Shown one piece after another: positions 17,387 through 26,732 of a DNA stretch of 64,000 nt. The stretch's first letter is position 1; each line of letters starts with the position of its first letter. Under the pieces are notes generated by a model. That model made no database searches. It was given only the letters and a program-made list of their open reading frames with translations, and had not been told where the DNA came from. This DNA comes from Meridianimarinicoccus marinus (lineage in GTDB: Bacteria; Pseudomonadota; Alphaproteobacteria; Rhodobacterales; Rhodobacteraceae). The DNA lies in assembly GCF_040689105.1 (NCBI RefSeq), contig NZ_JBFBVU010000016.1:24302-88301 (forward strand). Reading direction: 5' to 3'. A program made the translations under genes and the position numbers.

Positions 17387-18934
17387 ATGGATGAAATTGA
17401 ATTGAAATTCGTGGCCAGCGCGGACCAGACCGCTGCGTTGTGCAGGCAGGTGCCCAACCTGTCGGGTCTGGTCGCCCAGCCCACCACCCGGCAGCTGCGC
17501 AGCATCTACTACGACACGCCGGATCAGGTGCTGCGCCGCAACGGCATTGCCCTGCGGTTGCGGTTCGACGGCACCGAATGGGTCCAGACCGTCAAGGCCA
17601 AGAACAAGCGCCACGGCGGGCTGCACACCACGCAGGAATCCGATTGTCCGGCGGACGGCGAAACCCTGCGCCTGAAGCGGATCCCCGATACCGCCCTGCG
17701 CGCCCGCATCACCGCCCTGTGCCGCCGTCGCGATCTGGCGCCGATCTGCGAAACCCGGATGGAGCGGACCGCCGCCCTTGTCGACATCCCCGGCGAGGGC
17801 CGGGTGGAACTGGCCATCGATCGGGGCGAGATCCGGGCCGGGAACCGCTGCGCGTCCTATCACGAGGTCGAACTGGAACTGGTGAGCGGCGAGATTGCGG
17901 CGCTGTTCACCCTGACCGGTCGCCTGTTTCCCGAAGGCGGGCTGCGGTTCGCGCCAATCTCCAAGGCGGCGCGCGGCTACATGCTGGCCGCCGACGGGCG
18001 CATCGCCGCGGCGCCGGCCCCCCGCAACGCCCATCCGGTGCCCCTGACCCCCGAACAGACAGGCGAGACCGCCGCCCGCGAGGTGCTGCGCGAATGCTTC
18101 GACCAGATCATCCGGAACATCGATACCGTCCGCGACACGGACGATCCCGAAAGCGTGCACCAGTTGCGCATCGGCCTGCGCCGCTTTCGCAGTGCCAGCG
18201 CCCTGTTTCGCCCTGTCATCGGTCATCCGAAGCTGACCCAACTGAGCGCCGAGGCCCGCTGGCTGAGCCGCGAGGTCGGACAACTGCGCGACCTCGACGT
18301 AGCGTTGAGCGAACTCGTCCTGCCCGAGGCAAAGGCCTGTCCCGAAGAACCCGGCTTTGCCCAGTTGGCCGATCTGCTGGAGACACGACGACAGGCGCAG
18401 CGCGACAGATTGCGCGAGGTTCTGACCTCGGCCCGGTCCCAATCCTTCGTGCTGGACCTTGCCCGTTTCATCGAAACCCGCGGTTGGCTGCGCCCCGATG
18501 ACTTCGCGCAGGACTATCGCCTGTCCCGGCCGGTGAAAAAGCTGGCCCGCCGCGCGCTCCGCAAGCGCTGGACCGCCTGCGAGACACGGGCCAAGGGAAT
18601 CGAAACCCTGTCCATCGACGCCCGCCACACCCTGCGCAAGGAGTTGAAAAAACTGCGCTACGCAGTGGAGTTCCTGTCCCCGCTGATGCCCCGGAAACGC
18701 ACGAAAGCTGCCTTGAAGCAGCTGAAGCGGTTGCAGGATGTGTTTGGCGACCTCAACGATCTGTCCACGGTCCAAGGACTTTTCCTTGCAGCCAATGCGC
18801 CGGGGCGGAAAGATCCGGACGTGCAGCGCGCGGTGGGACGCTTGCTGGGCAGCCGCCGGGTGCAGGCCGACCTGCAATGGTCCGAGGCGCAAGACCTCTG
18901 GCACGATCTGCGTGCCCGCAAACCTGCCCTCTAG
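17387..18934 (+). CDS. CYTH-CHAD domain protein (inorganic triphosphatase/polyphosphate-binding)
   Basis: A 515-aa protein. The N-terminal CYTH domain (about 1-200) starts MDEIELKF, so the ExExK signature is E3, E5, K7, and carries RSIYYDTPDQVLRRNGIALRLR and the later E-rich strands. The C-terminal CHAD domain (about 220-510) is helical and basic, with ESVHQLRIGLRRFRSASALFRPV, LRDLDVALSEL and ARHTLRKELKKLRYAVEFL. CYTH-CHAD proteins such as YgiF hydrolyse inorganic triphosphate, and the CHAD half binds polyphosphate. It sits between cobS and cobT with its own upstream region; whether it has anything to do with B12 is not shown. Confidence 0.9.
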   Translation: MDEIELKFVASADQTAALCRQVPNLSGLVAQPTTRQLRSIYYDTPDQVLRRNGIALRLRFDGTEWVQTVKAKNKRHGGLHTTQESDCPADGETLRLKRIPDTALRARITALCRRRDLAPICETRMERTAALVDIPGEGRVELAIDRGEIRAGNRCASYHEVELELVSGEIAALFTLTGRLFPEGGLRFAPISKAARGYMLAADGRIAAAPAPRNAHPVPLTPEQTGETAAREVLRECFDQIIRNIDTVRDTDDPESVHQLRIGLRRFRSASALFRPVIGHPKLTQLSAEARWLSREVGQLRDLDVALSELVLPEAKACPEEPGFAQLADLLETRRQAQRDRLREVLTSARSQSFVLDLARFIETRGWLRPDDFAQDYRLSRPVKKLARRALRKRWTACETRAKGIETLSIDARHTLRKELKKLRYAVEFLSPLMPRKRTKAALKQLKRLQDVFGDLNDLSTVQGLFLAANAPGRKDPDVQRAVGRLLGSRRVQADLQWSEAQDLWHDLRARKPAL

Positions 18935-19048
18935 GCCGGCGACGTCCCGCGCGCCGCCTCTGGTCAAGCCTCGCGGGAAAGGACATAAACGGGGCAACGG
19001 CCCGGCCTGACCGGCGCCATCCCTTTCCGACCCGCTGCCGAGGCTGCC

Positions 19049-20923
19049 ATGTCCGCCAAATCCGACAATCCCGCAGATCCGTTCAAGAAGGCGCTCGCCG
19101 AAGCCACGCGGGTTCTGGCCAATGATCCGGACGTCAGCGTCAGCTTCTCGGTCGACCCCTCGGGGATGACCGACGAGAACATGCGCCTGCCGCAGGTCAG
19201 CCGCCGCATGACCAAGGCCGAGGTGCTGCTGGCCCGTGGCACGGCGGATGCCTATGCCATGCAACGGCGCTACCACGACGTGGGCACCCATGCGCGCTAT
19301 ACCCCCGAGGGGCAGTTGGCGCGCGATATCTACAACGCGCTGGAAACCGCGCGCTGCGAAGCCGTGGGCGCCCGCGCCATGCCCGGCACCGCCGGCAACA
19401 TCGACGCCAAGATCGCCACGGAAGCGGCCAAGAAGGGCTATGGCCAGATCGAGGAAATCGCCGACGCGCCACTGTCGGTCGCGGCGGGCTATCTGCTGCG
19501 CCATCTGGCCACCGGGCGGGCGTTGCCTGAGGGCGCCGACAACGTCATGGACCTGTGGCGCGGCCAGATCGAAGCCAAGGCCGGCACCACCCTTGAGGGG
19601 CTGGAAGACTGCCTGACCGACCAGACCGCCTTTGCCCGATTCGCGCGCCAGATCATCGCGGACCTGGGCTATGGCGATCAGCTGGGCGAGGATCCGGACG
19701 GCGAGGATGAAGATCAGGAGGACGAGGCCTCCTCCGAAGACGATCAGGATCCCGACAGCACCCCGTCGGACGACGAGGACAGCGAAGAGGACAGCGACGC
19801 CGCCCCCGAGCAATCGCAGGAGGACGCGGGCGATGCTTCCGAGGCGCAGGTCACCATGGATCAGATGGCCGATGCCGAGATGTCCGAGGAATCGGACCTG
19901 CCCGACGGCGACGCGCCGCTGGATCCACCGCCGCCTGCGCCGGTTTCGGATGCCGATCCCGACTATCGCGTCTTCAGCACCCAGTACGACGAGGAAATCC
20001 GCGCCGAGGATTTGGCAGAGCCGATCGAGCTGGAACGCCTGCGCGCCTATCTCGACCAGCAGCTGGAGCCGCTGAAAGGCGCGGTCAGCCGACTGGCCAA
20101 CAAGCTGCAACGCCGGCTTCAGGCGCAGCAGAACCGCAGTTGGGAGTTCGACCGCGAAGAGGGCATTCTGGATGCCGGGCGCCTGGCGCGCGTGGTCGCC
20201 AACCCGACCACCCCGCTCAGCTTCAAGGTCGAGAAGGACATGGAGTTCCGCGACACGGTGGTGACGCTGCTGCTGGACAACTCCGGCTCGATGCGCGGAC
20301 GCCCGATCTCGATCGCGGCGATCTGCGCCGATGTTCTGGCCCGCACGCTGGAACGCTGCGACGTGAAAGTCGAAATCCTGGGCTTTACCACCCGCGCCTG
20401 GAAAGGCGGCCAAAGCCGCGAGGACTGGCTGAACGAAGGCCGCCCGCAACAGCCCGGCCGCCTGAACGACCTGCGCCACATCATCTATAAGTCCGCCGAT
20501 GCGCCTTGGCGGCGGACCCGGCCAAATCTGGGCCTGATGATGAAGGAAGGGCTGCTGAAGGAAAACATCGACGGCGAGGCGCTGGAATGGGCGCATCGGC
20601 GCATGGCGGTGCGGCCCGAGGCGCGCAAGATCCTGATGGTGATTTCGGACGGCGCGCCGGTGGATGATTCGACCCTTTCGGTCAATTCGGCCAACTACCT
20701 TGAAAAGCATCTGCGCGATGTCATCGCCATGGTCGAAAAGAAAAAGCTGGTTGAGCTTCTGGCCATCGGCATCGGGCATGACGTGACCCGCTATTACGAC
20801 CGCGCGGTGACCATCACCGACGTGGAACAACTGGCCGGGGCCATCACCGAGCAACTGGCGGCCCTGTTCGACAGCGATCCGCGCGCCCGCGCCCGCGTCA
20901 TGGGCATTGCCCGCGCCAGCTGA
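19049..20923 (+). CDS. cobT: Cobaltochelatase subunit CobT
   Basis: A 624-aa protein, the usual CobT length. The N-terminal part (about 1-200) has the family segment SRRMTKAEVLLARGTADAYAM; a very acidic linker of Asp/Glu (about 210-290) follows, and the C-terminus (about 400-624) is a VWA domain with MIDAS motif DNSGSMRG (DxSxS). CobT and CobS form the ATP-driven ring that works on CobN in cobalt insertion. ATG 19049 is 114 nt after the CYTH-CHAD gene. The linker is compositionally normal for the family. Confidence 0.95.
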   Translation: MSAKSDNPADPFKKALAEATRVLANDPDVSVSFSVDPSGMTDENMRLPQVSRRMTKAEVLLARGTADAYAMQRRYHDVGTHARYTPEGQLARDIYNALETARCEAVGARAMPGTAGNIDAKIATEAAKKGYGQIEEIADAPLSVAAGYLLRHLATGRALPEGADNVMDLWRGQIEAKAGTTLEGLEDCLTDQTAFARFARQIIADLGYGDQLGEDPDGEDEDQEDEASSEDDQDPDSTPSDDEDSEEDSDAAPEQSQEDAGDASEAQVTMDQMADAEMSEESDLPDGDAPLDPPPPAPVSDADPDYRVFSTQYDEEIRAEDLAEPIELERLRAYLDQQLEPLKGAVSRLANKLQRRLQAQQNRSWEFDREEGILDAGRLARVVANPTTPLSFKVEKDMEFRDTVVTLLLDNSGSMRGRPISIAAICADVLARTLERCDVKVEILGFTTRAWKGGQSREDWLNEGRPQQPGRLNDLRHIIYKSADAPWRRTRPNLGLMMKEGLLKENIDGEALEWAHRRMAVRPEARKILMVISDGAPVDDSTLSVNSANYLEKHLRDVIAMVEKKKLVELLAIGIGHDVTRYYDRAVTITDVEQLAGAITEQLAALFDSDPRARARVMGIARAS

Positions 20924-21020
20924 CCGCCTGCCCCCTGTTCGCCCGCCGGGGCCTTTGCTAGGCTTCGCCCGCGCGCCGACCCCCGGCGCGCGTGGCTATT
21001 TTTTCAGGGCGGAGAGCGTT

Positions 21021-22829
21021 TTGTTCCAATCCTTCGAGACAACTTCCAACCCCGCCACCGGCGCGCCGCGTCTGGCCGCCCTGCGCAAGGCCATCGCGAC
21101 GACCGGGCTGAGCGGGTTTCTGGTGCCGCGCGCCGATGCGCATCAGGGCGAATATGTGGCCGACTGCGATGATCGTCTGGCCTGGCTGACGGGCTTTACC
21201 GGATCGGCGGGCTTTGCCGCGATCCTGCCCGATATCGCCGGGGTCTTCGTCGACGGGCGCTATAGGGTGCAGGTGCGCAACCAGGTGGATCCGGGGGTGT
21301 TCACCCCGGTGGCCTGGCCCGCGACCGGACTGGCGGAGTGGCTGAAGACCCACGCCCGGCCCGGCATGAGCATCGGCTTCGACCCGTGGCTGCACACGGT
21401 TCAGGAAATCGACACCCTGCGCCGCGACCTGCGCGGCACCGAGATCACTCTGGTGGACTGCGAGAACCTTGTGGATCAGGTCTGGACCGACCGCCCGGCC
21501 CCGCCCGCCGCGCAGGCCTGGGCGCATCCCTCGCAACTGGCGGGCAAAAGCGCTGCCGACAAGCGCGCCGATCTGGCCGCCGACCTGCGCAACGGCGGCC
21601 AGCGCGCGGCGGTCCTGACCCTGCCCGACAGCATCGCCTGGCTGCTCAACATCCGCGGCGCCGACATTCCGCGCATTCCCATCGTGCAGGGGTTTGCCAT
21701 CCTGCATGACGATGGCGCCGTCGATCTGTTCACCGATCCCGCCAAGGTGGCCGGGCTGGAGGATCATCTGGGCGATGCCGTTCGGATTGCCCCGCAGGAC
21801 GCTTTCGGCACCGCCCTGCGCGGGTTGACCGGCCCGGTGCGCATCGACAAGTCCAGTGCGCCGCAGGCGGTGCAGATGCATCTGGCCGACACCAAGACCG
21901 AGGTCGTCCTGGATCGCGATCCCTGCGTGTTGCCCAAGGCCTGCAAGAACCCGGTCGAGATCGCCGGGGCCGAGGCCGCACATCTGCGCGACGGCGCGGC
22001 CATGGTCCGCTTCCTTCACTGGCTGGACGACACCGCCGGCGATGGCACGGTGACCGAGATCGACGCCGTGACCCGCCTGGAGGCCCTGCGCGCCGAGACC
22101 GGCGCGCTGAAGGACATCAGCTTTGACACCATCGCCGGGGCCGGTCCCAACGGCGCCATCGTGCATTACCGCGTGACCGAGGACAGCAACCGCGCTCTGG
22201 AGCCGGGCGGGCTGTTCCTGATCGACAGCGGCGGCCAGTACGAAGACGGCACCACCGACATCACCCGCACGGTGCTGGTGCCGGGCGGCTCTGCCGATCC
22301 CGATGCCGTGTCTGCCCATACCCGCGTTCTGCAGGGGGTCATCGCGCTCAGCCGGGCGCGGTTCCCCAAGGGGGTGACCGGGCGCGATCTGGATGCGCTG
22401 GCGCGCTTCGCGCTGTGGACCGCCGGGCAGGACTATGACCACGGCACCGGCCACGGGGTTGGCGCCTATCTGTCGGTGCACGAAGGCCCGGCGCGGATCT
22501 CGCGCACGGGCGGCGAGGAACTGCGCCCCGGCATGATCCTGTCGAACGAGCCTGGGTATTACCGCGAAGGCGCCTTCGGCATCCGCATCGAGAATCTGAT
22601 CCTCGTGGAACAGTCCCCGCCCCTGCCCGGCGGCGACGACCGCGAGATGCTGTGTTTCCGCACCCTGACCCATGTGCCAATCGACCGGCGCCTGATCCGG
22701 GTCGATGACCTGAGCCGGGCCGAGCGCGACTGGGTCGATGCCTATCACGCCGAAACCCGCAAACGGCTGGCGCCGCTGCTGACGGGGGCCGCGCAGGACT
22801 GGCTGCTGCGCGCGACCGATCCGCTCTGA
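21021..22829 (+). CDS. pepP: Xaa-Pro aminopeptidase (M24B, aminopeptidase P)
   Basis: A 602-aa long-form aminopeptidase P, which removes N-terminal residues ahead of proline in the cytoplasm. It has two creatinase-like N-terminal domains (FLVPRADAHQGEYVADCDDRLAWLTGFTGSAGFA at about 35) and a pita-bread catalytic domain. The dinuclear metal ligands are visible as LIDSGGQYEDGTTDITR (two Asp), HGTGHGVG (His), NEPGYY (Glu) and GIRIEN (Glu). The start is a TTG at 21021, with GGAGAG at 21011-21016 five bases ahead; it is the first codon of the homologous N-terminus. Confidence 0.92.
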   Translation: MFQSFETTSNPATGAPRLAALRKAIATTGLSGFLVPRADAHQGEYVADCDDRLAWLTGFTGSAGFAAILPDIAGVFVDGRYRVQVRNQVDPGVFTPVAWPATGLAEWLKTHARPGMSIGFDPWLHTVQEIDTLRRDLRGTEITLVDCENLVDQVWTDRPAPPAAQAWAHPSQLAGKSAADKRADLAADLRNGGQRAAVLTLPDSIAWLLNIRGADIPRIPIVQGFAILHDDGAVDLFTDPAKVAGLEDHLGDAVRIAPQDAFGTALRGLTGPVRIDKSSAPQAVQMHLADTKTEVVLDRDPCVLPKACKNPVEIAGAEAAHLRDGAAMVRFLHWLDDTAGDGTVTEIDAVTRLEALRAETGALKDISFDTIAGAGPNGAIVHYRVTEDSNRALEPGGLFLIDSGGQYEDGTTDITRTVLVPGGSADPDAVSAHTRVLQGVIALSRARFPKGVTGRDLDALARFALWTAGQDYDHGTGHGVGAYLSVHEGPARISRTGGEELRPGMILSNEPGYYREGAFGIRIENLILVEQSPPLPGGDDREMLCFRTLTHVPIDRRLIRVDDLSRAERDWVDAYHAETRKRLAPLLTGAAQDWLLRATDPL

Positions 22830-22910
22830 TCCTGAAAATCGCGTGTAAGTCGGCCCGATCCGGTCTAAGGAACGGGCCATACACTTAGTTTGAAACGAGT
22901 AGGGGAACGC

Positions 22911-23273
22911 ATGTCCGATACGTCCAATTCAAATGGTGTCGCGCTCACCATCCGCGAATTGCCCGGCAAATGGGTGGTCTATGCCTCGGGTGCAGTCTAT
23001 GCCGAAACCCAGAACGCGCTGGAACTGGTTGAAGGCGACGGCGCGCCGGAAATCTTCATTCCCCGCGCCGATGTGGCCATGGCGTTCTTCGACAAGTCCG
23101 ACACCTCGACCGACTCTGCGCAGAAGGGTACGGCAAGCTTTTACTCGATCGAAACCAAGAGCAAGGTGATCGAGGATGCGGCGTGGTCCTATGAAAACCC
23201 CAGCTCTGCGGCTGCGGCAATCAAGGACCATCTGACCTTCGACACCGACAAGGTCACCGTCGAGGAACACTGA
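22911..23273 (+). CDS. DUF427 domain protein
   Basis: A 120-aa protein. The order PGKWVVYASGAVYAETQNALEL ... IFIPRADVAM ... GTASFYSIETKSKVIEDAAWSYENPSSAAAAIKDHLTF is the whole DUF427 domain, a small beta-rich fold with no established activity. ATG 22911 is preferred to 22890 because AGGGG (22902-22906) is in front. Its end is only 4 nt from the end of the CLC gene on the opposite strand, so the two are convergent. Confidence 0.82.
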   Translation: MSDTSNSNGVALTIRELPGKWVVYASGAVYAETQNALELVEGDGAPEIFIPRADVAMAFFDKSDTSTDSAQKGTASFYSIETKSKVIEDAAWSYENPSSAAAAIKDHLTFDTDKVTVEEH

Positions 23274-23276
23274 GCC

Positions 23277-24962
23277 TCAGGAATGCTCCTCGGCCGCGGT
23301 GGCGGCCAGGGCGCGGTTGTAAGCCTTCAGGGCGTCCAGATGATACAGGGCGCCCACCACGTCGACCTCGCCGGCGGTGTCGCCTTGCTGGATCACCGGA
23401 AGGAAGTCGCTTTCAGTCTGCTCGAACAGCGGCATCGCCTGTTCCAGCGTGGCGGTGCGCTCCAGGCTCAGCCCCTCGGCGATCAGCGCCCGCGCGGCCT
23501 CCTCCCCCGGATAGCGGGGATGTTCGGGCTTGCGCATGACCACGGATACCCGGTGCAGCGCCAGCAGGTATTGCTGCGGCCCCCCGGCCAGATGGATGCC
23601 GCGTCGCTCCAGTTGCGTCAGGAAAAACGAGCGGTGCACCATGGTGCTGGCCAGCGCCGTGGACAATCCCACCGATGTCATCACGACGATCCCGGTTTGC
23701 CAGTCGCCGGTCAGCTCGAACACGATCAGCGTGGTCGAGATGGGCGCGCCCAGCACCGCCGCCGCCACCGCCCCCATGCCCGCCAGCGCGTAGAGCGTCT
23801 CGCTGCCCGACACCTCGGGGAAGACCCCGGTGGCGATCAGCCCGAAGGCCAGCCCGGTCAGCGCGCCCATCATCAGCGAGGGCGAGAAGATGCCGCCGCC
23901 CATGCGCCCGCCCATGGTTATGGCCACGGCGATGCACTTCAGCACCGCGAAGACCACGGCTTCATGCAGCACCAGTTCGCCGGTCAGGGCGCGGGCCGTG
24001 GTTTCATAACCGACCCCGATGACATGCGGATAGAAGATCGCGATGGCACCCAGGAAAACTCCGGCCACCGCCGGGCGAGCCCATCGCGGCAGACCGGTTT
24101 CCGCCTGGATGTCGTTGGCCACCCCTTCGGTCCACAGCACCAGTTTCATGAAGATCACGGCCACCAGCCCGCAGACCAGACCCAGCAGCAGGAAAGCCGG
24201 CAGTTCGACGAAGAAATCCAGCGTGTTCTTGCTTGGCAGGACGAATTCGGTCACCCCGCCGAATTCCAGCCGGTTGATGACCGTGCCCGCAACCGAGGCG
24301 ATGGCAATGGGTGCGAAAGCATGGATCGCAAAGTGCCGCAGCACGACTTCCAGCGCGAACAATGCCCCGGCGATCGGCGCGTTGAACGAGGCCGAGACCG
24401 CCGCCGCCACGGCGCAGCCCAGCAACTCGCGCCCATGCAATCCGTCCGCGTGCATCCGGCGGCTGACCCAGCTTGAGATTTCGCCCGCCAGATGGACCAC
24501 CGGTCCCTCGCGCCCGGTAGAGCCGCCGGTGGACAGGGTGATGAGCGAGGCCAGCGTCGAGGCGACGCCCGCCTTGCGCTCCAGCCGCCCCTCGTGCAGG
24601 GCCGCGCCTTCGATCACATCCGCGACCGAGCGCACGCGGCCATCGTCGGTGAACCGGTCAAGAAGGATCCCCACGGCCAGCCCGCCGAGGATCGGGATGA
24701 TCAGCACCCACCACCACGGCAGATCACCGGCAACCGAGGCCAGCGAAACGTCGTCGGTGCCATAGAAGGTCGTCTGCAAAACCTGAATGCCCTTGCGGAA
24801 CCCCATCGCGGCCAGACCCGATACGCAGCCCACCAGCAGGGCAATGAACCAGAACTGGATGGTGCCCGGCCCTTTCAGGCGCAGCGCGTCGCGGATGCTG
24901 GCAACGTGGCTGCGCAATCGCGCCACCGCCTGCCTTGCAATCCGTCCCAGCCGCAGGCCCAT
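23277..24962 (-). CDS. CLC-family chloride channel/transporter with C-terminal CBS-like region
   Basis: A 561-aa inner-membrane protein. The CLC signatures are GSTGREGP (147-154, external gating glutamate E152), ASFNAPIAGALFALEVV (191-207) and GGRMGGGIFSPSL. After the membrane part there is a cytoplasmic region (from about residue 470) with one CBS-like half (LERTATLEQAMPLFEQTESDFLPVI). At the position of the inner proton glutamate (E203 of E. coli ClC) the residue is V206, as in CLC channels, so chloride conductance without tight proton exchange is possible. The next upstream gene on the strand is recN, 81 nt away; a functional link is not obvious. Confidence 0.9.
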   Translation of the reverse strand: MGLRLGRIARQAVARLRSHVASIRDALRLKGPGTIQFWFIALLVGCVSGLAAMGFRKGIQVLQTTFYGTDDVSLASVAGDLPWWWVLIIPILGGLAVGILLDRFTDDGRVRSVADVIEGAALHEGRLERKAGVASTLASLITLSTGGSTGREGPVVHLAGEISSWVSRRMHADGLHGRELLGCAVAAAVSASFNAPIAGALFALEVVLRHFAIHAFAPIAIASVAGTVINRLEFGGVTEFVLPSKNTLDFFVELPAFLLLGLVCGLVAVIFMKLVLWTEGVANDIQAETGLPRWARPAVAGVFLGAIAIFYPHVIGVGYETTARALTGELVLHEAVVFAVLKCIAVAITMGGRMGGGIFSPSLMMGALTGLAFGLIATGVFPEVSGSETLYALAGMGAVAAAVLGAPISTTLIVFELTGDWQTGIVVMTSVGLSTALASTMVHRSFFLTQLERRGIHLAGGPQQYLLALHRVSVVMRKPEHPRYPGEEAARALIAEGLSLERTATLEQAMPLFEQTESDFLPVIQQGDTAGEVDVVGALYHLDALKAYNRALAATAAEEHS

Positions 24963-25043
24963 GCTACACCCCCGCCCGACCGTGAACCCGGTGCCCCTGC
25001 GCGGGGCTGGTCCGGGTCATGCGGAAGGGGCGCAGCACCAGCC

Positions 25044-26699
25044 CTATCCCGCCAACAGCGCCCGCGCGGCAGAGCGCGCGTGATCGGTGATCTGGTCGCC
25101 CGACAGCATTCGGGCGATTTCATCGACGCGGGCATCGGGGCCCAACGGCACCACGTTCGACAGGGTCCGGCCTTCGGTCACCGCCTTTTCCACGCGCCAG
25201 TGGTGCTGGCCCAGTGCGGCCACCTGCGGTGAATGGGTGACCACAAGAACCTGGCCCTCGGCGCACGCGGCCAGAGCGGCCAGACGCCGGCCCACCGCAT
25301 CCGCCGTGGCCCCGCCGACGCCGCGGTCGATCTCGTCGAAGATCAGGGTCAGCCCGGTGTCGCCGGCGGTTAGGCAGACCTTGAGTGCCAGCAGGAACCG
25401 GGACAGCTCGCCACCCGAGGCGATCTTGTCCAGCGGCCCGGATGGCGCGCCGGGGTTGGTGGCCACGGTGAATTGCACCGCGTCGATGCCGTCCGGGCCC
25501 GGTGTGGCGGGGCGCACCTCGGTGGTGAATTCCGCGCGTTCCATCTTCAGGGGCGCAAGTTCCGCCGCCATGGCCGCATCCAGATGGCGGGCCGCGGCCT
25601 GCCGGGCCTGTTGCAGCGCCTCGGCGGCGGTCTTATAACCGGTCTGTGCCGCAGCTACCGCCGCTTCCAGCCCCGCGATGTGTTCGGCGCCGTGATCGAT
25701 GGCCTTGAGTCGTGAGCGCAACGCGCCCGCCAGTTCGGCCAGATCATCGGGCAGCACGCCGTGCTTGCGGGCCAGCCCGCGCAGGGCAAACAGCCGCTCC
25801 TCGACCTGCTCCAACTCCATCGGATCGAAGGTCAGCGCATCGAGACAGGCTTCGACCCCGGCCTGCGCCTCGGCCAGCTCGGTCATGGCCCGGTCCAGCG
25901 CGGCCAGCGGCTCCTGGATCTTGTCCTCCAGCAGGTCGCCCGCGCCTTCCAGCCAGCGGATCGCCCCGGCCAGATTGCTTTCTGCCCCCTCGCCGCCCAG
26001 TACCTGCGCGGCGCGCTGCACGTCGTCGCGCACTTTCTCGGCGCCCTGCATCAGGCGGCGGCGGGTGTCCAGATCGGCATCCTCGCCCGATTGCGGATCG
26101 AGATCGTCCAACTCCTTGACCGCGTGGCGCAGGGTGTCTTCCTCGGCTCGGGCGGCCTCCAGACGGGCGCGGGCCGTGGCTTCTTCCTTGCGGGCCGCTG
26201 CTAGTGCTTTCCACGCACTTGCCACGGTCGCCTGAAGGTCGCCATGTCCGCCAAAAGCGTCCAGAAGCGCGCGATGGCCACGTGGGTCCAGCAGGCCGCG
26301 ATCATCGTGCTGGCCGTGCAGCTCGACCAATGTGCCGGACAGAGCGCGCAGCACATCGCCGGAACAGCGGCGGTCGTTGATCCAGGCGGCCTTGCGCCCG
26401 TCGGGGGTGTTGGTGCGGCGCAGCAGCAACTCGCGCCCGCCGGGCAGACCGGCCTCAGCCAGAACCGCCTGCGCGGGATGATCCTCGGCAATGTCGAACA
26501 GGGCCGTGACCTCGCCACGCTCGGCCCCCTGCCGGACCAGATCGGCGCGCCCGCGCCAGCCCAGAACGAAGCCCAGACTGTCCAGCAGGATCGACTTGCC
26601 GGCGCCGGTTTCTCCGGTCAACACGTTCAACCCCGGCTGAAACGTCAGCTCCAGCCGGTCGATGATCAGGATGTCGCGTATATCCAGTTCCCGCAGCAT
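25044..26699 (-). CDS. recN: DNA repair protein RecN
   Basis: A 551-aa SMC-like ATPase, the usual length. It begins LRELDIRDILIIDRLELTF with Walker A GETGAGKSI (about 31-39), has a long coiled coil in the centre (about 150-370, rich in Ala, Arg and Glu) and ends with the signature FDEIDRGVGGATADAVG and the D-loop VVTHSPQVAA. RecN acts early in double-strand break repair, on the nucleoid. It lies 33 nt after bamD on the same strand, as in many alphaproteobacteria. No clear SOS-type LexA box was seen next to it. Confidence 0.95.
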   Translation of the reverse strand: MLRELDIRDILIIDRLELTFQPGLNVLTGETGAGKSILLDSLGFVLGWRGRADLVRQGAERGEVTALFDIAEDHPAQAVLAEAGLPGGRELLLRRTNTPDGRKAAWINDRRCSGDVLRALSGTLVELHGQHDDRGLLDPRGHRALLDAFGGHGDLQATVASAWKALAAARKEEATARARLEAARAEEDTLRHAVKELDDLDPQSGEDADLDTRRRLMQGAEKVRDDVQRAAQVLGGEGAESNLAGAIRWLEGAGDLLEDKIQEPLAALDRAMTELAEAQAGVEACLDALTFDPMELEQVEERLFALRGLARKHGVLPDDLAELAGALRSRLKAIDHGAEHIAGLEAAVAAAQTGYKTAAEALQQARQAAARHLDAAMAAELAPLKMERAEFTTEVRPATPGPDGIDAVQFTVATNPGAPSGPLDKIASGGELSRFLLALKVCLTAGDTGLTLIFDEIDRGVGGATADAVGRRLAALAACAEGQVLVVTHSPQVAALGQHHWRVEKAVTEGRTLSNVVPLGPDARVDEIARMLSGDQITDHARSAARALLAG

Positions 26700-26732
26700 G
26701 CGGTGCTGTCTCCCGTCATGCCGTGGTGTGCG

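Noticed and set aside
17231..20854. 1207-codon minus-strand open frame opposite CYTH-CHAD and cobT
   Set aside because: It lies antisense to two clear genes, with low-complexity Gly/Ala/Gln composition and no domain; an effect of high-GC codon use.
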